A stretch of DNA of 64,000 bases from CAZKBP01 sp964551015 (GTDB lineage: Bacteria; Bacteroidota; Bacteroidia; Cytophagales; Microscillaceae), in contig CAZKBP010000031.1 of assembly GCA_964551015.1 (NCBI GenBank), forward strand, positions 11,026 to 75,025, in the 5' to 3' direction. Made by a program: the position numbers and the translations under genes. The notes under the pieces are model-generated. The model had not been told where the DNA came from and ran no database searches. It saw nothing but the letters and a program-made list of their open reading frames with translations. This document shows, piece after piece, positions 33,088 through 42,481 of the stretch; within the stretch, counting starts at the first letter, position 1, and every line of letters begins with the position of its first letter.

Positions 33088-33449
33088 GGGGTCGACCGGT
33101 TTTGACAGCATGTGATGGCGCGTGTAAGCATGTCAGGAGTTGAGAGTCACTTCTGTGAAAAAGATTCTCAAAACTATAAATGGCGAACAAAACTACGCCC
33201 TAGCAGCCTAAGAAAACTCTTTCTGCTAGTGTCCCGTAGATTCCCCGCTCTGTCGAATCTACATAGGGGCATCGAATCTCAGAGCTAGTCAACATAGAGG
33301 GTACGCTATGCTTGGCGAAATTCATGTACCTAAGGCTTGTCTCAGGTTGTTACTGGCCTTGGCAAGCACGAAAATCAAGTAGTAACTAAACATGTAGAAG
33401 GCATAACGTGATTCTTGCCTGGACGAGGGTTCGAATCCCTCCGACTCCA
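33088..33449 (+). ncRNA. ssrA: tmRNA (ssrA)
   Basis: The 5' end GGGGTCGACCGGTTTTGACA and 3' end with T-arm GAGGGTTCGAATCCCTC and CGACTCCA pair as the tRNA-like acceptor. The internal frame AAT GGC GAA CAA AAC TAC GCC CTA GCA GCC TAA gives a tag NGEQNYALAA. Ala-Ala at the end matches ClpXP-type degradation tags. It rescues stalled ribosomes. One-piece form, CCA not encoded. Confidence 0.95.
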
Positions 33450-33990
33450 CAATATTTTCAAAAAGTCTGTTTATCAAGTAAATGATGGCAGACTTTTTCT
33501 GTTATACAAGCAACGGTCGCTCTCCCTACCTTTCCTGACCGCTATCTCCCCGAGCGTCTCTGTTCTTCTCTGAGATATTTTTCGTCTTTAAATTCTTGTA
33601 CAGGACTAAAAGGTCTAATGATTGTTGTATTCGACTTTTTGATCTTTCTACCCTTTCTTTGATGTCAATATTTCTGATATTTTCTTCCATATTTAGCAGA
33701 GTTAAATGATTTTTTCAACATGACTTGAAATATGTAGATTAAGCTCGTATAGCCACGATACGACAACACGAGGGAGGTGGTTGGCCACGCTCAGACGAAG
33801 GCACCTCCTTTCTATGTAAGCATTGACAAGAGGTATTTATTTTTTGTGAAAGAAAAAGATTTATTGACCCATTTCAAAACAATTTGCCTCAGAAATATCT
33901 TATGTTTTTGAAAGTATTGAAAGTTTATTACAATAAACTTCCTCAATAAAGTTTCAGTAGTTTGTTAGCGATATTCCATACCATACGAAA

Positions 33991-34021
33991 AGGTCTACCC
34001 CATTTGAGGTAGACTTTTTTT
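33991..34021 (+). terminator. Rho-independent terminator
   Basis: GTCTACC (33993-33999) and GGTAGAC (34008-34014) form a stem with an 8-nt loop, followed by seven Ts. No protein gene ends just upstream, which points to a short RNA transcript. Confidence 0.8.
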
Positions 34022-34305
34022 AATCTCTTACGTTCGGTTTGCTTGTGAGCTTCTTGTATCATCTTGGGAAGATCAATCAATCCTGAAGGCACACATTTTA
34101 CTGATATTCAAGTAGATGCAATCGTGGCACGTACTTTTCTCAGAGCATGCTTACCATTTGTAAGACACACAGCCTCAAAGGGGAAATTAATAGCATCTAC
34201 TTTCCATTATATCAACTGCTATAACTCTGATATCCTTGATAGAAAGCGGTTACCAGCCCAAACCGTTTTCCTATGGAAAGACAGTTTAGCTGACTGTAAA
34301 AAGCT

Positions 34306-34333
34306 CAAGCTACTCCTTTCTGGGAGTAGCTTG
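34306..34333 (+). terminator. Hairpin, probable terminator
   Basis: A perfect 11-bp stem CAAGCTACTCC/GGAGTAGCTTG with a 6-nt loop, followed by TATTTTA. It lies before the riboswitch and may end an upstream short transcript. Confidence 0.6.
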
Positions 34334-34445
34334 TATTTTAGATAGTACTCGTGAATTACCACCCATTTGATTATCGCTTAAGACCCGAATGATAAATTTA
34401 GTTTTTCTGACAAGAAGCAGATTTTTTGTTTATTTTTGCAAATCA

Positions 34446-34640
34446 CTCAGGTAGAATAAATCCAACATTTATTCTTTAAAAGGGAATCAGGTGCAAAGCC
34501 TGAACAGTCCCCGCTGCTGTAACCTGTATTCAGGGAGTCTTCTCAGAGCCACTGTTTTGTTCAAGAACGGGAAGGCGAAGATTCCTCAGGAAGTCAGAAG
34601 ACCTGCCCCGGTGAAATGAAAGATGATGCTTTCGGGTGAA
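34446..34640 (+). promoter_or_regulatory. Cobalamin riboswitch
   Basis: Characteristic segments appear in order: GGGAATCAGGTGCAAAGCCT, CAGTCCCCGCTGCTGTAACC, GCCACTG, GGGAAGGCGAAGATTCC and the B12 box GTCAGAAGACCTGCC (34593-34607). It ends about 20 nt before the btuF-like gene. Binding of adenosylcobalamin should shut down the transport operon. Confidence 0.93.
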
Positions 34641-34657
34641 AAGTAAACCAAAATCTC

Positions 34658-35830
34658 ATGCTTAGAACTATTTTTTGGGGCAGCCCATGTCTGCTCTGGG
34701 GAGCATTGCTGATATTTTGCAGCCAATGTCAGAATAAAAAGGCACCCGAAGAAACCAACACTTCGGAAGTAGAGCCACTACCAAATATTCCTTTTGAAGT
34801 GGAATATGCCCGAAGCTTTGCCGTGGAGTTTTATCAAGGATATAAGAAACTACAACTCTTCCGACGTACCCGCGAGGTGCAAGATACGCTAAACTTTATT
34901 CTCATCAAGAAGGGACAAACGCCACCTACTGGCTTTGAGGAGGGGCAAATCATCGAGGTTCCCATCGACCGGATTATTCCGCTTTCTACCACTTTTATTG
35001 AGCCTCTGAAGCGCTTGGGACTCATCGAGCAAATCGTGGGGATAGAAAATGCTGATTATATCACAGATGAAGCCTTGTTAGAAAAAATTTCCCAAGGAAA
35101 AATTCCCGAAGTAGCCCGCAATCAGAATCTAAACGCTGAATTGATTTTAAGCCTCCGGCCCGACCTCATCATGACCAGTGGTTTGAGCAGTTCTCCTGAA
35201 TACCAAACACTTCAAAGCGCAGGCATTCAGATCATTCCCAACCTAGATTGGCAAGAAACCGATCCCCTGGGAAGAGCGGAATGGGTCAAGTACATGAGTT
35301 TGTTTTTCGGGAAAGAAAAAGAAGCCAAAAAGGTATTTCAAAAAATAGAGAAGGCTTTTTCGGAGGCTCTGGAGATAGCAAAGCAAGCTCAGGGGCGACC
35401 TACGGTATTGGTGGAGATTCCCTTCAAGGGAACTTGGTATGTATCGGGTGGGGATAGTTACATGGCCAATCTGTTGAAGCTGGCTGGAGCAGATTATCCT
35501 TGGCAGGCAGACACCACCGCCGGAGCCATCCCATTAGACATAGAGGCCGTGTACCCGATTGCCCTGGAGGCAGATTATTGGATCAACCTCGGTACGCTAG
35601 AAAAAAAGTCGGAGCTGATGAGCATAGACAGTCGCTTCGCCGATTTTAAAGCGGTCAAACAAAACCAACTTTATAACAACAACAAGACGAGCAATGCTCA
35701 GGGCGGAAACGATTACTGGAATACAGGCATCATGAATCCCGATTTGATCTTATTAGATTTTTTGAAAATTTTTCACCCCGAACTTCTCCCTGATTACGAA
35801 CTCACTTATTACCAAGCTTTGGCTCCTTGA
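34658..35830 (+). CDS. btuF: Cobalamin/iron-type ABC transporter substrate-binding lipoprotein
   Basis: 390 aa. The N-terminal hydrophobic stretch ends in a Cys (LLIFCSQCQNKK), a lipoprotein signal. The body is a class III periplasmic-binding fold (IIPLSTTFIEPLKRLGLIEQ, LRPDLIMTSGL, VLVEIPFKGTWYVSGGDSYM). The riboswitch upstream points to cobalamin as the substrate. It is followed with a 4-nt overlap by the permease. Confidence 0.85.
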   Translation: MLRTIFWGSPCLLWGALLIFCSQCQNKKAPEETNTSEVEPLPNIPFEVEYARSFAVEFYQGYKKLQLFRRTREVQDTLNFILIKKGQTPPTGFEEGQIIEVPIDRIIPLSTTFIEPLKRLGLIEQIVGIENADYITDEALLEKISQGKIPEVARNQNLNAELILSLRPDLIMTSGLSSSPEYQTLQSAGIQIIPNLDWQETDPLGRAEWVKYMSLFFGKEKEAKKVFQKIEKAFSEALEIAKQAQGRPTVLVEIPFKGTWYVSGGDSYMANLLKLAGADYPWQADTTAGAIPLDIEAVYPIALEADYWINLGTLEKKSELMSIDSRFADFKAVKQNQLYNNNKTSNAQGGNDYWNTGIMNPDLILLDFLKIFHPELLPDYELTYYQALAP

Positions 35831-36861
35831 AAAATTTATTCTTACTTTTTACAGGACTTTTGATCCTCTTGTTATTCACCTTCTCGCTCAATCTGTGGCT
35901 AGGATCGGTGCAGATTGCTTCCGAAGAAATTTTATCTATATTGATCGGTAAAAAAGTCCCCAATGTGGCTGCCGTGGATATTATTTGGAAGATTCGCTGG
36001 CCCCGGGCGATGACCGCCTTGCTGACGGGAAGTGCTCTATCCTTGGGTGGCCTGATGATGCAGACGCTTTTTCGTAATCCACTGGCGGGACCTTCGGTGT
36101 TGGGAATCAGTGCCGGAGCGAGTATGGGCGTGGCGGCTGTGATGCTGGCTTCAGGTTCGGCGCTGAGTGCTTTCGCGATTACAGGACTAGCCATTGGGAG
36201 CAGTTGGTTATTGGTATTGGCTTCGGTGGCCGGCTCGGGGGGAGTGATGTTGCTCGTATTATTGTTTTCCTTTCGTCTCAGAGATCATGCGGCTTTGTTG
36301 ATTGTTGGTTTAATGATTGGGATGCTCAGTTCCTCCTTGGTGGGGCTGTGGCAGTATTTCAGTGAACCCCAGCGGATTCAGGATTATTTGCTTTGGACAT
36401 TTGGCAGCCTGAGTGGGATAACGCGGAGTCATTTGTGGGTACTAGGCATCAGTGTCAGCATCGGCATCATGGGTACTTTCTCTATTGCGAAGCAGCTCAA
36501 CGTGTTACTTTTAGGAGAAAATTACGCGCGGAGCATGGGTTTGTCAATCCAGTCCAGTCGGGTAGCAATCATTGGTCTGACCAGTTTGCTCACGGGTAGC
36601 GTGACGGCTTTTTGTGGCCCGATTGGCTTTATCGGGATTGCCGTACCCCACTTGGCCAGGTTACTTTTCAGGACGGCCAATCACCAAATTCTGGTTCCAG
36701 CCTCGGCTTTACTGGGAGCCATTCTATTATTAAGTTGTGATTTGGTAGCCAAGCTACCAGGGAGCCAGAGCACGCTACCCATCAATGCCGTTACCTCCTT
36801 GGTGGGTGCGCCCATCGTGATTTGGATGGTAATGCGGCGGCGGGGTTTGGGGGGGATTTGA
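35827..36861 (+). CDS. btuC: FecCD/BtuC-family ABC transporter permease
   Basis: 344 aa with about ten membrane helices. It has the family motifs LRWPRAMTALLTG-type (here KIRWPRAMTALLTGSALS), MQTLFRNPLAGPSVLGISAG and GPIGFIGIAVPHLAR. The start codon is TTG at 35827, overlapping the TGA of btuF. It forms the membrane channel of the B12 importer. Confidence 0.92.
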   Translation: MKNLFLLFTGLLILLLFTFSLNLWLGSVQIASEEILSILIGKKVPNVAAVDIIWKIRWPRAMTALLTGSALSLGGLMMQTLFRNPLAGPSVLGISAGASMGVAAVMLASGSALSAFAITGLAIGSSWLLVLASVAGSGGVMLLVLLFSFRLRDHAALLIVGLMIGMLSSSLVGLWQYFSEPQRIQDYLLWTFGSLSGITRSHLWVLGISVSIGIMGTFSIAKQLNVLLLGENYARSMGLSIQSSRVAIIGLTSLLTGSVTAFCGPIGFIGIAVPHLARLLFRTANHQILVPASALLGAILLLSCDLVAKLPGSQSTLPINAVTSLVGAPIVIWMVMRRRGLGGI

Positions 36862-36895
36862 GGTGGGTAATCGGTTTTTAGTTATTAATAAAATT

Positions 36896-37909
36896 ATGTC
36901 TAATTTTTCTCTCCTCCACACTCGAGACCTAAGCATTGGCTACAAGCAAGCGATTTTGCAAAAGCTTAACCTCACGCTTAGAACAGGGGAACTGGTGGGC
37001 TTGATCGGGGTAAACGGCAGCGGGAAGTCCACGCTCCTGAGGACTCTGGCGAAGCTGCAAAAGCCCCTGAGTGGAGAGATTTTTTTACAAGAAAAGGCAT
37101 TGCAAGCGCTTCGTCCTTCCCAAATTGCCCGAAGCCTGAGCGTGGTGTTCACGGAGCGAAATTTCCCCGCACAGTTAAAAGTCAAGGATCTGGTCGCACT
37201 CGGGCGGCATCCCTACACGGGCTGGCTGGGACAAATCCGTCCCGAAGACCAAGCACACTTGCAAAAAGCCATTGTTATGACTGAAACCCAAGCTTTGCAA
37301 GAAAAACACCTTCACCAACTCAGCGACGGCGAAACCCAAAAAGTCATGATCGCCCGTGCCCTGGCGCAAGATACGCCAGTGATTTTGCTGGATGAACCCA
37401 CGGCTCACTTGGACGTAATGAATCGCTTGCTCGTGTTTCAATTGCTCAAAAAATTAAGTCGAGAAACCCGAAAGGCGATTCTCATGGCCACGCACGAGTT
37501 AGATTTGGCTCTGAAGTTCTGTGATCAGATTTGGTTGATCCAAACTTCTTCCCAAGAGATAAACACCTTGAAAGTGGGCATTCCAGAAGATTTGGTTTTA
37601 TCGGGCATTTTTAATCAAGCTTTTGCCAGAGAATCACTTTACTTTAATCCTGAAACGGGAAACTTCGAGGATAAAAAACCCAAGGGCAAACCCATCCGAC
37701 TCCAAGGCCAAGGAATTGCTTACGAGTGGACAAAAAGAGCTTTGGAGCGAGTCGGCTATCATATTTCAGAAGCAAGAGAAACTCCCCTGATTATCATTGA
37801 GGAGGACAGAAAAGGAAATATTCACTGGAAATTGGAATATTTTTCAAACAAAAGCGTTCATCAAAACCTTGCTAATCTTCTGAAACATTTAACTGCACCA
37901 AACGCATGA
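36896..37909 (+). CDS. btuD: BtuD/FecE-family ABC ATPase with C-terminal extension
   Basis: About 337 aa from ATG 36896; a GTG at 36863 is less likely. Walker A is GVNGSGKST, signature LSDGETQKVMIARAL, Walker B VILLDEPTAHLD, H-loop ATHELD. The ABC domain ends near residue 250. An extra segment of about 80 residues (GQGIAYEWTKRALERVGYHI, IIIEEDRKGNIHWKLEYFSN) follows, with unknown role. The stop overlaps the next gene (ATGA). Confidence 0.9.
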   Translation: MSNFSLLHTRDLSIGYKQAILQKLNLTLRTGELVGLIGVNGSGKSTLLRTLAKLQKPLSGEIFLQEKALQALRPSQIARSLSVVFTERNFPAQLKVKDLVALGRHPYTGWLGQIRPEDQAHLQKAIVMTETQALQEKHLHQLSDGETQKVMIARALAQDTPVILLDEPTAHLDVMNRLLVFQLLKKLSRETRKAILMATHELDLALKFCDQIWLIQTSSQEINTLKVGIPEDLVLSGIFNQAFARESLYFNPETGNFEDKKPKGKPIRLQGQGIAYEWTKRALERVGYHISEARETPLIIIEEDRKGNIHWKLEYFSNKSVHQNLANLLKHLTAPNA

Positions 37910-38079
37910 ACCCCCGAAGAAATCTAACCGAAGGAGAAGACTATTATATTGAAAAAGGCTTCTACGTCTTTACCGAAAAGTACCACCTCGATCGAGGCTA
38001 CTGCTGCAAGAGTGGTTGCCGTCATTGCCCTTACGGATTCAAGAAGGGGGAGAAGAAGCCCAGAGTGAAAAAGTTTTGA
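37906..38079 (+). CDS. DUF5522-like Cys-rich small protein
   Basis: 57 aa, overlapping the ATPase stop by 4 nt. It contains GYCCKSGCRHCPYGFK, the CC...C..CPYG pattern of the DUF5522 family, which may bind metal. Last gene of the cobalamin operon. Function unknown. Confidence 0.8.
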   Translation: MNPRRNLTEGEDYYIEKGFYVFTEKYHLDRGYCCKSGCRHCPYGFKKGEKKPRVKKF

Positions 38080-38156
38080 GAAGGATTGTTCCAGATAATT
38101 TAGAGCCGGGTGAAGCACCCGACATTTTTTAAAAATTTCCTCAAATCTAATCGTAC

Positions 38157-38885
38157 CTATTTCTCTCCGCCCCACACTTCTTTCATGACTCCGTCTAAGT
38201 CTAGCAATGTCTGCTCGCAGTTGCCATTGAAGGAAGACCCGTGCATGGTGGCCAGTGTTTTGGGCTTGAGATCAGCTAATTGTTGTAAGAGCCTCTTAGT
38301 GTTTGGGGTGTAAGGTGTGTACGCCATCAAAGGGCCATTTTCGTACTCGAGCATAGATTCTCGGTGTTTTTCCAAGATATCAACGTCAGTGAGGTCGCTC
38401 ACATCGCCGTTTTGATGAAGTAGGTCAGAGCAAAGCAAGGTTTGATGGGTTTCTTCAAACATCACTCCGGCATCCCAGCCGTGGGGCAAATGCGGGGTAC
38501 GGATAAAGCGATAACGATATTGACCCGTCTCCAAAATATCGTTTGCAGCCATGGCGTGGGCAGGACGAATGGCATAATCACTCATATTTACCATCGCTCC
38601 CAGATCACTGCACACGGCCTTAGCCTGTGGGGCGGCTTGTAACCATTCGTTTAAGGCTCCACATTCATCTACTTCAAAATGGCTAAAGCCGATCCATTTA
38701 AGCTCAGAAATGGGAAGAATTTTACTAACAGCTTCGGACACCAGAGGGAACATCAGGCGCATTCCTGCGTGGTAGAGCATGGGTTCCTCATCTTTGATCA
38801 AAAAATGGTTGAATTGCAGATTCAACTCAGGAGCAAAGACGGATATCCGGTAAAGATCGGGGGCAATTTCTGAGGTTTTGTACAT
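38157..38885 (-). CDS. Metallo-beta-lactamase-fold di-iron (ODP-type) protein
   Basis: 242 aa. Metal-ligand pattern HFEVDECGALNEW, later HLPHGWDAG, LLCSDLLH and the final TMHGSS match the oxygen-binding di-iron/flavodiiron MBL subgroup. No flavodoxin domain is attached. It probably acts in oxygen or NO handling. Convergent with the cobalamin operon. Confidence 0.82.
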   Translation of the reverse strand: MYKTSEIAPDLYRISVFAPELNLQFNHFLIKDEEPMLYHAGMRLMFPLVSEAVSKILPISELKWIGFSHFEVDECGALNEWLQAAPQAKAVCSDLGAMVNMSDYAIRPAHAMAANDILETGQYRYRFIRTPHLPHGWDAGVMFEETHQTLLCSDLLHQNGDVSDLTDVDILEKHRESMLEYENGPLMAYTPYTPNTKRLLQQLADLKPKTLATMHGSSFNGNCEQTLLDLDGVMKEVWGGEK

Positions 38886-38933
38886 TTTGCTAAAATTTAT
38901 GGTTGGTAAAAGATTTTCTTTCGGGATGTGATT

Positions 38934-39824
38934 TTATTTCAGATTTTCGGCTTGTTTAGAGTTGACGATAAATTGCTCTCTGGCTTTGACGAAAAAGCTG
39001 GGTTTTTCGCCCGTGATGCTCTTGAAGTCGCGGATAAAATGTGCTTGGTCAGTATAACCTACTTGATAAGCAATTTTGGTCAAGTTTAGAGTGCGGTCAG
39101 CTTCCAACAAACGATGGACTTCGTTCATTCTCGATAAGCGTAAATAGTGCTTGGGAGTGATGCCTATTTTATGCTTGAATTCTCTTTCTAATTGTCTTTG
39201 GCTAATATTGAGCCGATATGCTAGTGCTTTGATTTTAAGAGGGTCTTTGGTTCTTCTAATGATTTCAGCCGCATAATTAACATAGCTTAATGCAGGTTGC
39301 TGACGTTGAAGTGTTGTTAGCAAATAACTTTCGGCCAGATGAATCATCCTGCCTACCTCACTTTCTTGGCGAAGGCGATCACTAAAGTCCTTGAATTCAC
39401 TCCCCAGCACCAAAACCATATCTTCGTAGCTCCCTTTAAATTCCGCGGCAGGCACCCCGAAAATATTATAAATTCCCTCAGGTTTGAAGCGTATGGCAAA
39501 TACCTCCACGTAATGATGAAATCGCACTTCATAGGGCTGGGTATAAAGGCCAATGATTGTATAATCAGGAGATTGCGACCAATATTGATGTTTGTATAAA
39601 TTGCAATGCATCTCCGTCAGGTGGATGATTAGCTCCACATAACCATTCGGGATAACTTTCTGAGATAAGCAGTGATTTGTATAGCCTTGGAAGGTTCCTC
39701 GCCAATACCATTCTACAAAAGCACTTAATGATTTACTAGGTTTGTATTCAATGATTTGTGCCTTCATCATAGATAGATTTAATATTTTGTAGGCTATTTT
39801 CTTCTGCTTTTTTTCCAGAGACAT
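38934..39824 (-). CDS. AraC-family transcriptional regulator
   Basis: 296 aa as drawn; MMKAQIIEYKPSKS at 39770 is a better start (about 278 aa). The N-terminal domain resembles DUF6597 (LSAFVEWYWRG, VIPNGYVELIIHL, FAIRFKPEGIY). The C-terminal AraC domain has two HTH motifs (IKALAYRLNISQRQLEREFK, LTKIAYQVGYTDQAHFIRDFK). It may control the divergent or neighbouring genes. Confidence 0.9.
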   Translation of the reverse strand: MSLEKKQKKIAYKILNLSMMKAQIIEYKPSKSLSAFVEWYWRGTFQGYTNHCLSQKVIPNGYVELIIHLTEMHCNLYKHQYWSQSPDYTIIGLYTQPYEVRFHHYVEVFAIRFKPEGIYNIFGVPAAEFKGSYEDMVLVLGSEFKDFSDRLRQESEVGRMIHLAESYLLTTLQRQQPALSYVNYAAEIIRRTKDPLKIKALAYRLNISQRQLEREFKHKIGITPKHYLRLSRMNEVHRLLEADRTLNLTKIAYQVGYTDQAHFIRDFKSITGEKPSFFVKAREQFIVNSKQAENLK

Positions 39825-40041
39825 TTTCTCTTTGGGAGCAAGTTAGTCTCTTGGCCAAAAATAGTAGATGAATCAAGCTTAAAATTGTAAAAAAACGACA
39901 TGACAGGCTATGGTCGCTTGCCTGTTGTCAGTTGTTTTTTTAGAGCTTTACAGATTATTTTGCTCAAGTTTATGTCTAATGACTCAAGCTCAAGATAGTC
40001 GAGAAGACCGAGAAGCGGGAATGAAGCCAAGGAAAAATTTG

Positions 40042-40092
40042 AAAACTCAAACCCAATTGGTCTTACTAATCAATTGGGTTTGAGTTTTTTTT
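40042..40092. terminator. Long bidirectional terminator hairpin
   Basis: AAAACTCAAACCCAATTG and its complement CAATTGGGTTTGAGTTTT form a stem of about 17 bp with an 11-nt loop and T-tracts on both strands. It lies between the AraC gene and the end of the PQQ dehydrogenase gene. Confidence 0.85.
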
Positions 40093-40112
40093 GGAAAATA
40101 AATTATTTCAAA

Positions 40113-42263
40113 CTAGCGCGATAAGGCGGTGGCACTTTTCTTCGCCATCTCCCCCGCCATGAAAACCAAGTAAGCCTTAATTTTTTCCAAATCTTCTTCC
40201 TGAAGGCGGCCTTCAAAATTGGGCATGCCTTTTTCCAGTAAAGCCCCTTCTAGCACGTACTTGTGCATATTTTCGTAAACCGCTTTACTAGAATAAAGCA
40301 AGTTAGGAACCACGCCTCCCACGTCTCCCGGGTTACTGTGGCACACGATACAATTTTTGGCGTAGAGCAAGCCCCCGTACTCAATGTTCGTCTGGTTCAT
40401 CTCTACTTTGGGTGCGTAGTCGGCAATTAGTTTGGGCTGGGGCATCGGGCGAGCTTTGGGCAAGGGCTGATCTCCTCCCACCGCGAAGGTTAGAATTTTT
40501 CCCGTCATTTCGCCGGGTGTGTACTTGATGTACATCCCGAAAGCACCTCCCCATCCGACCATAATCGTCACGTACTGTTGGCCGTCTACCATGTAAGTCA
40601 CGGGGGCGGCAATGATTCCCGTTCCGGAGGGAGCCTCCCAGAGTTGTTCGCCCGTTTGGGCATTATAGGCCACGAAACGACCATCCGCTGTTCCTTGAAA
40701 CACCAAATTTCCGGCGGTGGTGAGGATACCACCGTTCCAGGTTCCGTTGAGCGGTACGGCCCAGGCCTTCTCTTGTTTGATAGGATCCCAAGCCAGTAGG
40801 GTTCCGGTGGGGGCGGGTTCGGTCAGGACTTGTGCGAAGGCACCTAAATTCCAGCCCGTGCCAAGCCCCACACCTATGCCTTTGGCCACGTTATTATACT
40901 CCCACTCGTCAGGGCCAACAATGGTTTGTACATCCATGGCGGGGATATAAACCAACCCGGTTTGGGGGTTAAAAGCCATGGGATGCCAGTTGTGGCCTCC
41001 CATGGGGCCAGGTTGCATCACGTATGGTTCTTTTTCGTAAGTACTCTCGGGCTTCTCGATGGGGCGTCCCGTTTTGGGATCAACTCCGTCTGCCCAGTTG
41101 ACTTCTACATAATTATTGGCCGATATTAATTCACCATTGGTACGATCAATGACGTAGAAGAATCCATTCTTGGGAGCTTGCATGATGATCTTGCGCATTT
41201 TGCCGTCAATTTCTAAATCCGCCAAAATCAAGTGCTGCGTGGCGGTAAAGTCCCAGGTATCGCCCGGGGTGGTTTGATAATACCAAACCAGTTCACCATT
41301 ATCTGGATTCAAGGCGAGAATTGAAGAAAGATATAAATTTTCGCCACCTTCGGGGCTACGATGACGGCGGTTCCAAGGGGAGCCATTACCCGTACCTACG
41401 TAGAACAAGTCCAGTTCGGGATCATAAGCCATGGCATCCCAAGCCGTTCCACCCCCACCGGCGGTCCACCATTCACCCGTCCAAGTTTTGGCGGCTTCTT
41501 CTAGAGCTTTGGATTCAAAAGGATCAGCTGGGTTGCCAGGTACGGTGTAAGTACGCCAGGCCATTTTGCCCGTTTCGGCATGGTAGGCCGAGATATAACC
41601 CCGCACGCCGTACTCGGCTCCGCCATTTCCAATAATTACATTTCCTTTCACGACACGGGGGGCACCCGTGATGGTGTAGGGCTTGCTTTGATCCACGGTG
41701 AGTTCTTCCCAGACCTTTTCTCCGGTGGCGGCATCTAGGGCAATTAAGCGTCCGTCTAGACTTCCGAAGAACACTTTTCCTTTATAGATGGCAACCCCTC
41801 GGTTCACCACGTCGCAACAAGCTTTTTCGGCGTACTCTTTGGGCACTTTGGGGTCGTATTCCCAGAGCAGCTTCCCCGTGCGCACGTCTAGCGCGTAGAC
41901 AATACTCCACGGGCCGGTGGTATACATGATACCATCCACCACGATGGGTGTTGCTTCGACACCTCGCTCTGATTGGAGGTCGTAGCTCCAGACGAGTCCG
42001 AGTTCTTTGACATTTTCGGTAGTGATTTGGTCAAGTTGACTGAAGCGGTTTTCTTGGTAATTAAGCCCATAGGAAAGCCAGTTGTCGGAGTTTTGGCTAG
42101 CCTTGACCAGTCGAGTGTCATCGATGCTTCCTGTAACTTCTTGGATGTATTCAGGGGTGCCAGGCTCGGCTTTGCTTTGGGTTTCGGCCTGATTTCCTCC
42201 ACAACTGTAAAGTACAGCCAAGGAGGCAATCAGGCTCAGCGAGATGAGTGATCTTCGTAACAT
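40113..42263 (-). CDS. PQQ-dependent alcohol dehydrogenase (quinohaemoprotein)
   Basis: 716 aa. A lipoprotein-like signal (SLIASLAVLYSCGG) is followed by the eight-bladed propeller with the vicinal disulfide pair AEKACCDVVNRG, the catalytic region TPGDTWDFTATQ and GGHNWHPMAFNP. The C-terminal cytochrome c domain has CIVCHSNPGDVGG and a downstream Met. It oxidises alcohols in the periplasm and passes electrons to the haem. A stand-alone gene. Confidence 0.92.
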   Translation of the reverse strand: MLRRSLISLSLIASLAVLYSCGGNQAETQSKAEPGTPEYIQEVTGSIDDTRLVKASQNSDNWLSYGLNYQENRFSQLDQITTENVKELGLVWSYDLQSERGVEATPIVVDGIMYTTGPWSIVYALDVRTGKLLWEYDPKVPKEYAEKACCDVVNRGVAIYKGKVFFGSLDGRLIALDAATGEKVWEELTVDQSKPYTITGAPRVVKGNVIIGNGGAEYGVRGYISAYHAETGKMAWRTYTVPGNPADPFESKALEEAAKTWTGEWWTAGGGGTAWDAMAYDPELDLFYVGTGNGSPWNRRHRSPEGGENLYLSSILALNPDNGELVWYYQTTPGDTWDFTATQHLILADLEIDGKMRKIIMQAPKNGFFYVIDRTNGELISANNYVEVNWADGVDPKTGRPIEKPESTYEKEPYVMQPGPMGGHNWHPMAFNPQTGLVYIPAMDVQTIVGPDEWEYNNVAKGIGVGLGTGWNLGAFAQVLTEPAPTGTLLAWDPIKQEKAWAVPLNGTWNGGILTTAGNLVFQGTADGRFVAYNAQTGEQLWEAPSGTGIIAAPVTYMVDGQQYVTIMVGWGGAFGMYIKYTPGEMTGKILTFAVGGDQPLPKARPMPQPKLIADYAPKVEMNQTNIEYGGLLYAKNCIVCHSNPGDVGGVVPNLLYSSKAVYENMHKYVLEGALLEKGMPNFEGRLQEEDLEKIKAYLVFMAGEMAKKSATALSR

Positions 42264-42426
42264 ATTTCTTCCTGTAGATTAATGAATATTTTTACATGAA
42301 ATGTTCTTATTCTAATTAAAGAAGAAATTTTATAATTACAATATATTATTAGAAAAATATAAATTTTGTTTAGAAAGGAGTCCACGTGCAACTACTCTGC
42401 TTAAACAATACTTGGGCGTAGACATC

Positions 42427-42463
42427 AAAAAAGAGCAACCCTCACCAGGATTGCTCTCTCTTA
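42427..42463 (-). terminator. Terminator of the TM2-like gene
   Basis: GAGCAA...TTGCTC stem (minus strand: GAGCAATCCTGGTGAGGGTTGCTC), followed by six Ts on the minus strand. It lies 18 nt after the stop of the gene at 42482. Confidence 0.75.
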
Positions 42464-42481
42464 CATGATAAAAAATCAGTT

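Larger units (their letters stand above)
33450..34440. other. Intergenic region with hairpins
   Basis: There is no convincing protein gene in about 990 bases. A GGAGGTG/CACCTCC hairpin at about 33771-33811 and the terminators listed at 33991 and 34306 indicate one or two short transcripts, possibly small RNAs. A 93-codon frame at 34064 overlaps the second terminator and is not called. Confidence 0.45.

Noticed and set aside
34064..34345. 93-codon plus-strand frame
   Set aside because: It contains a strong terminator hairpin at its end, has no recognisable features and has poor codon character.
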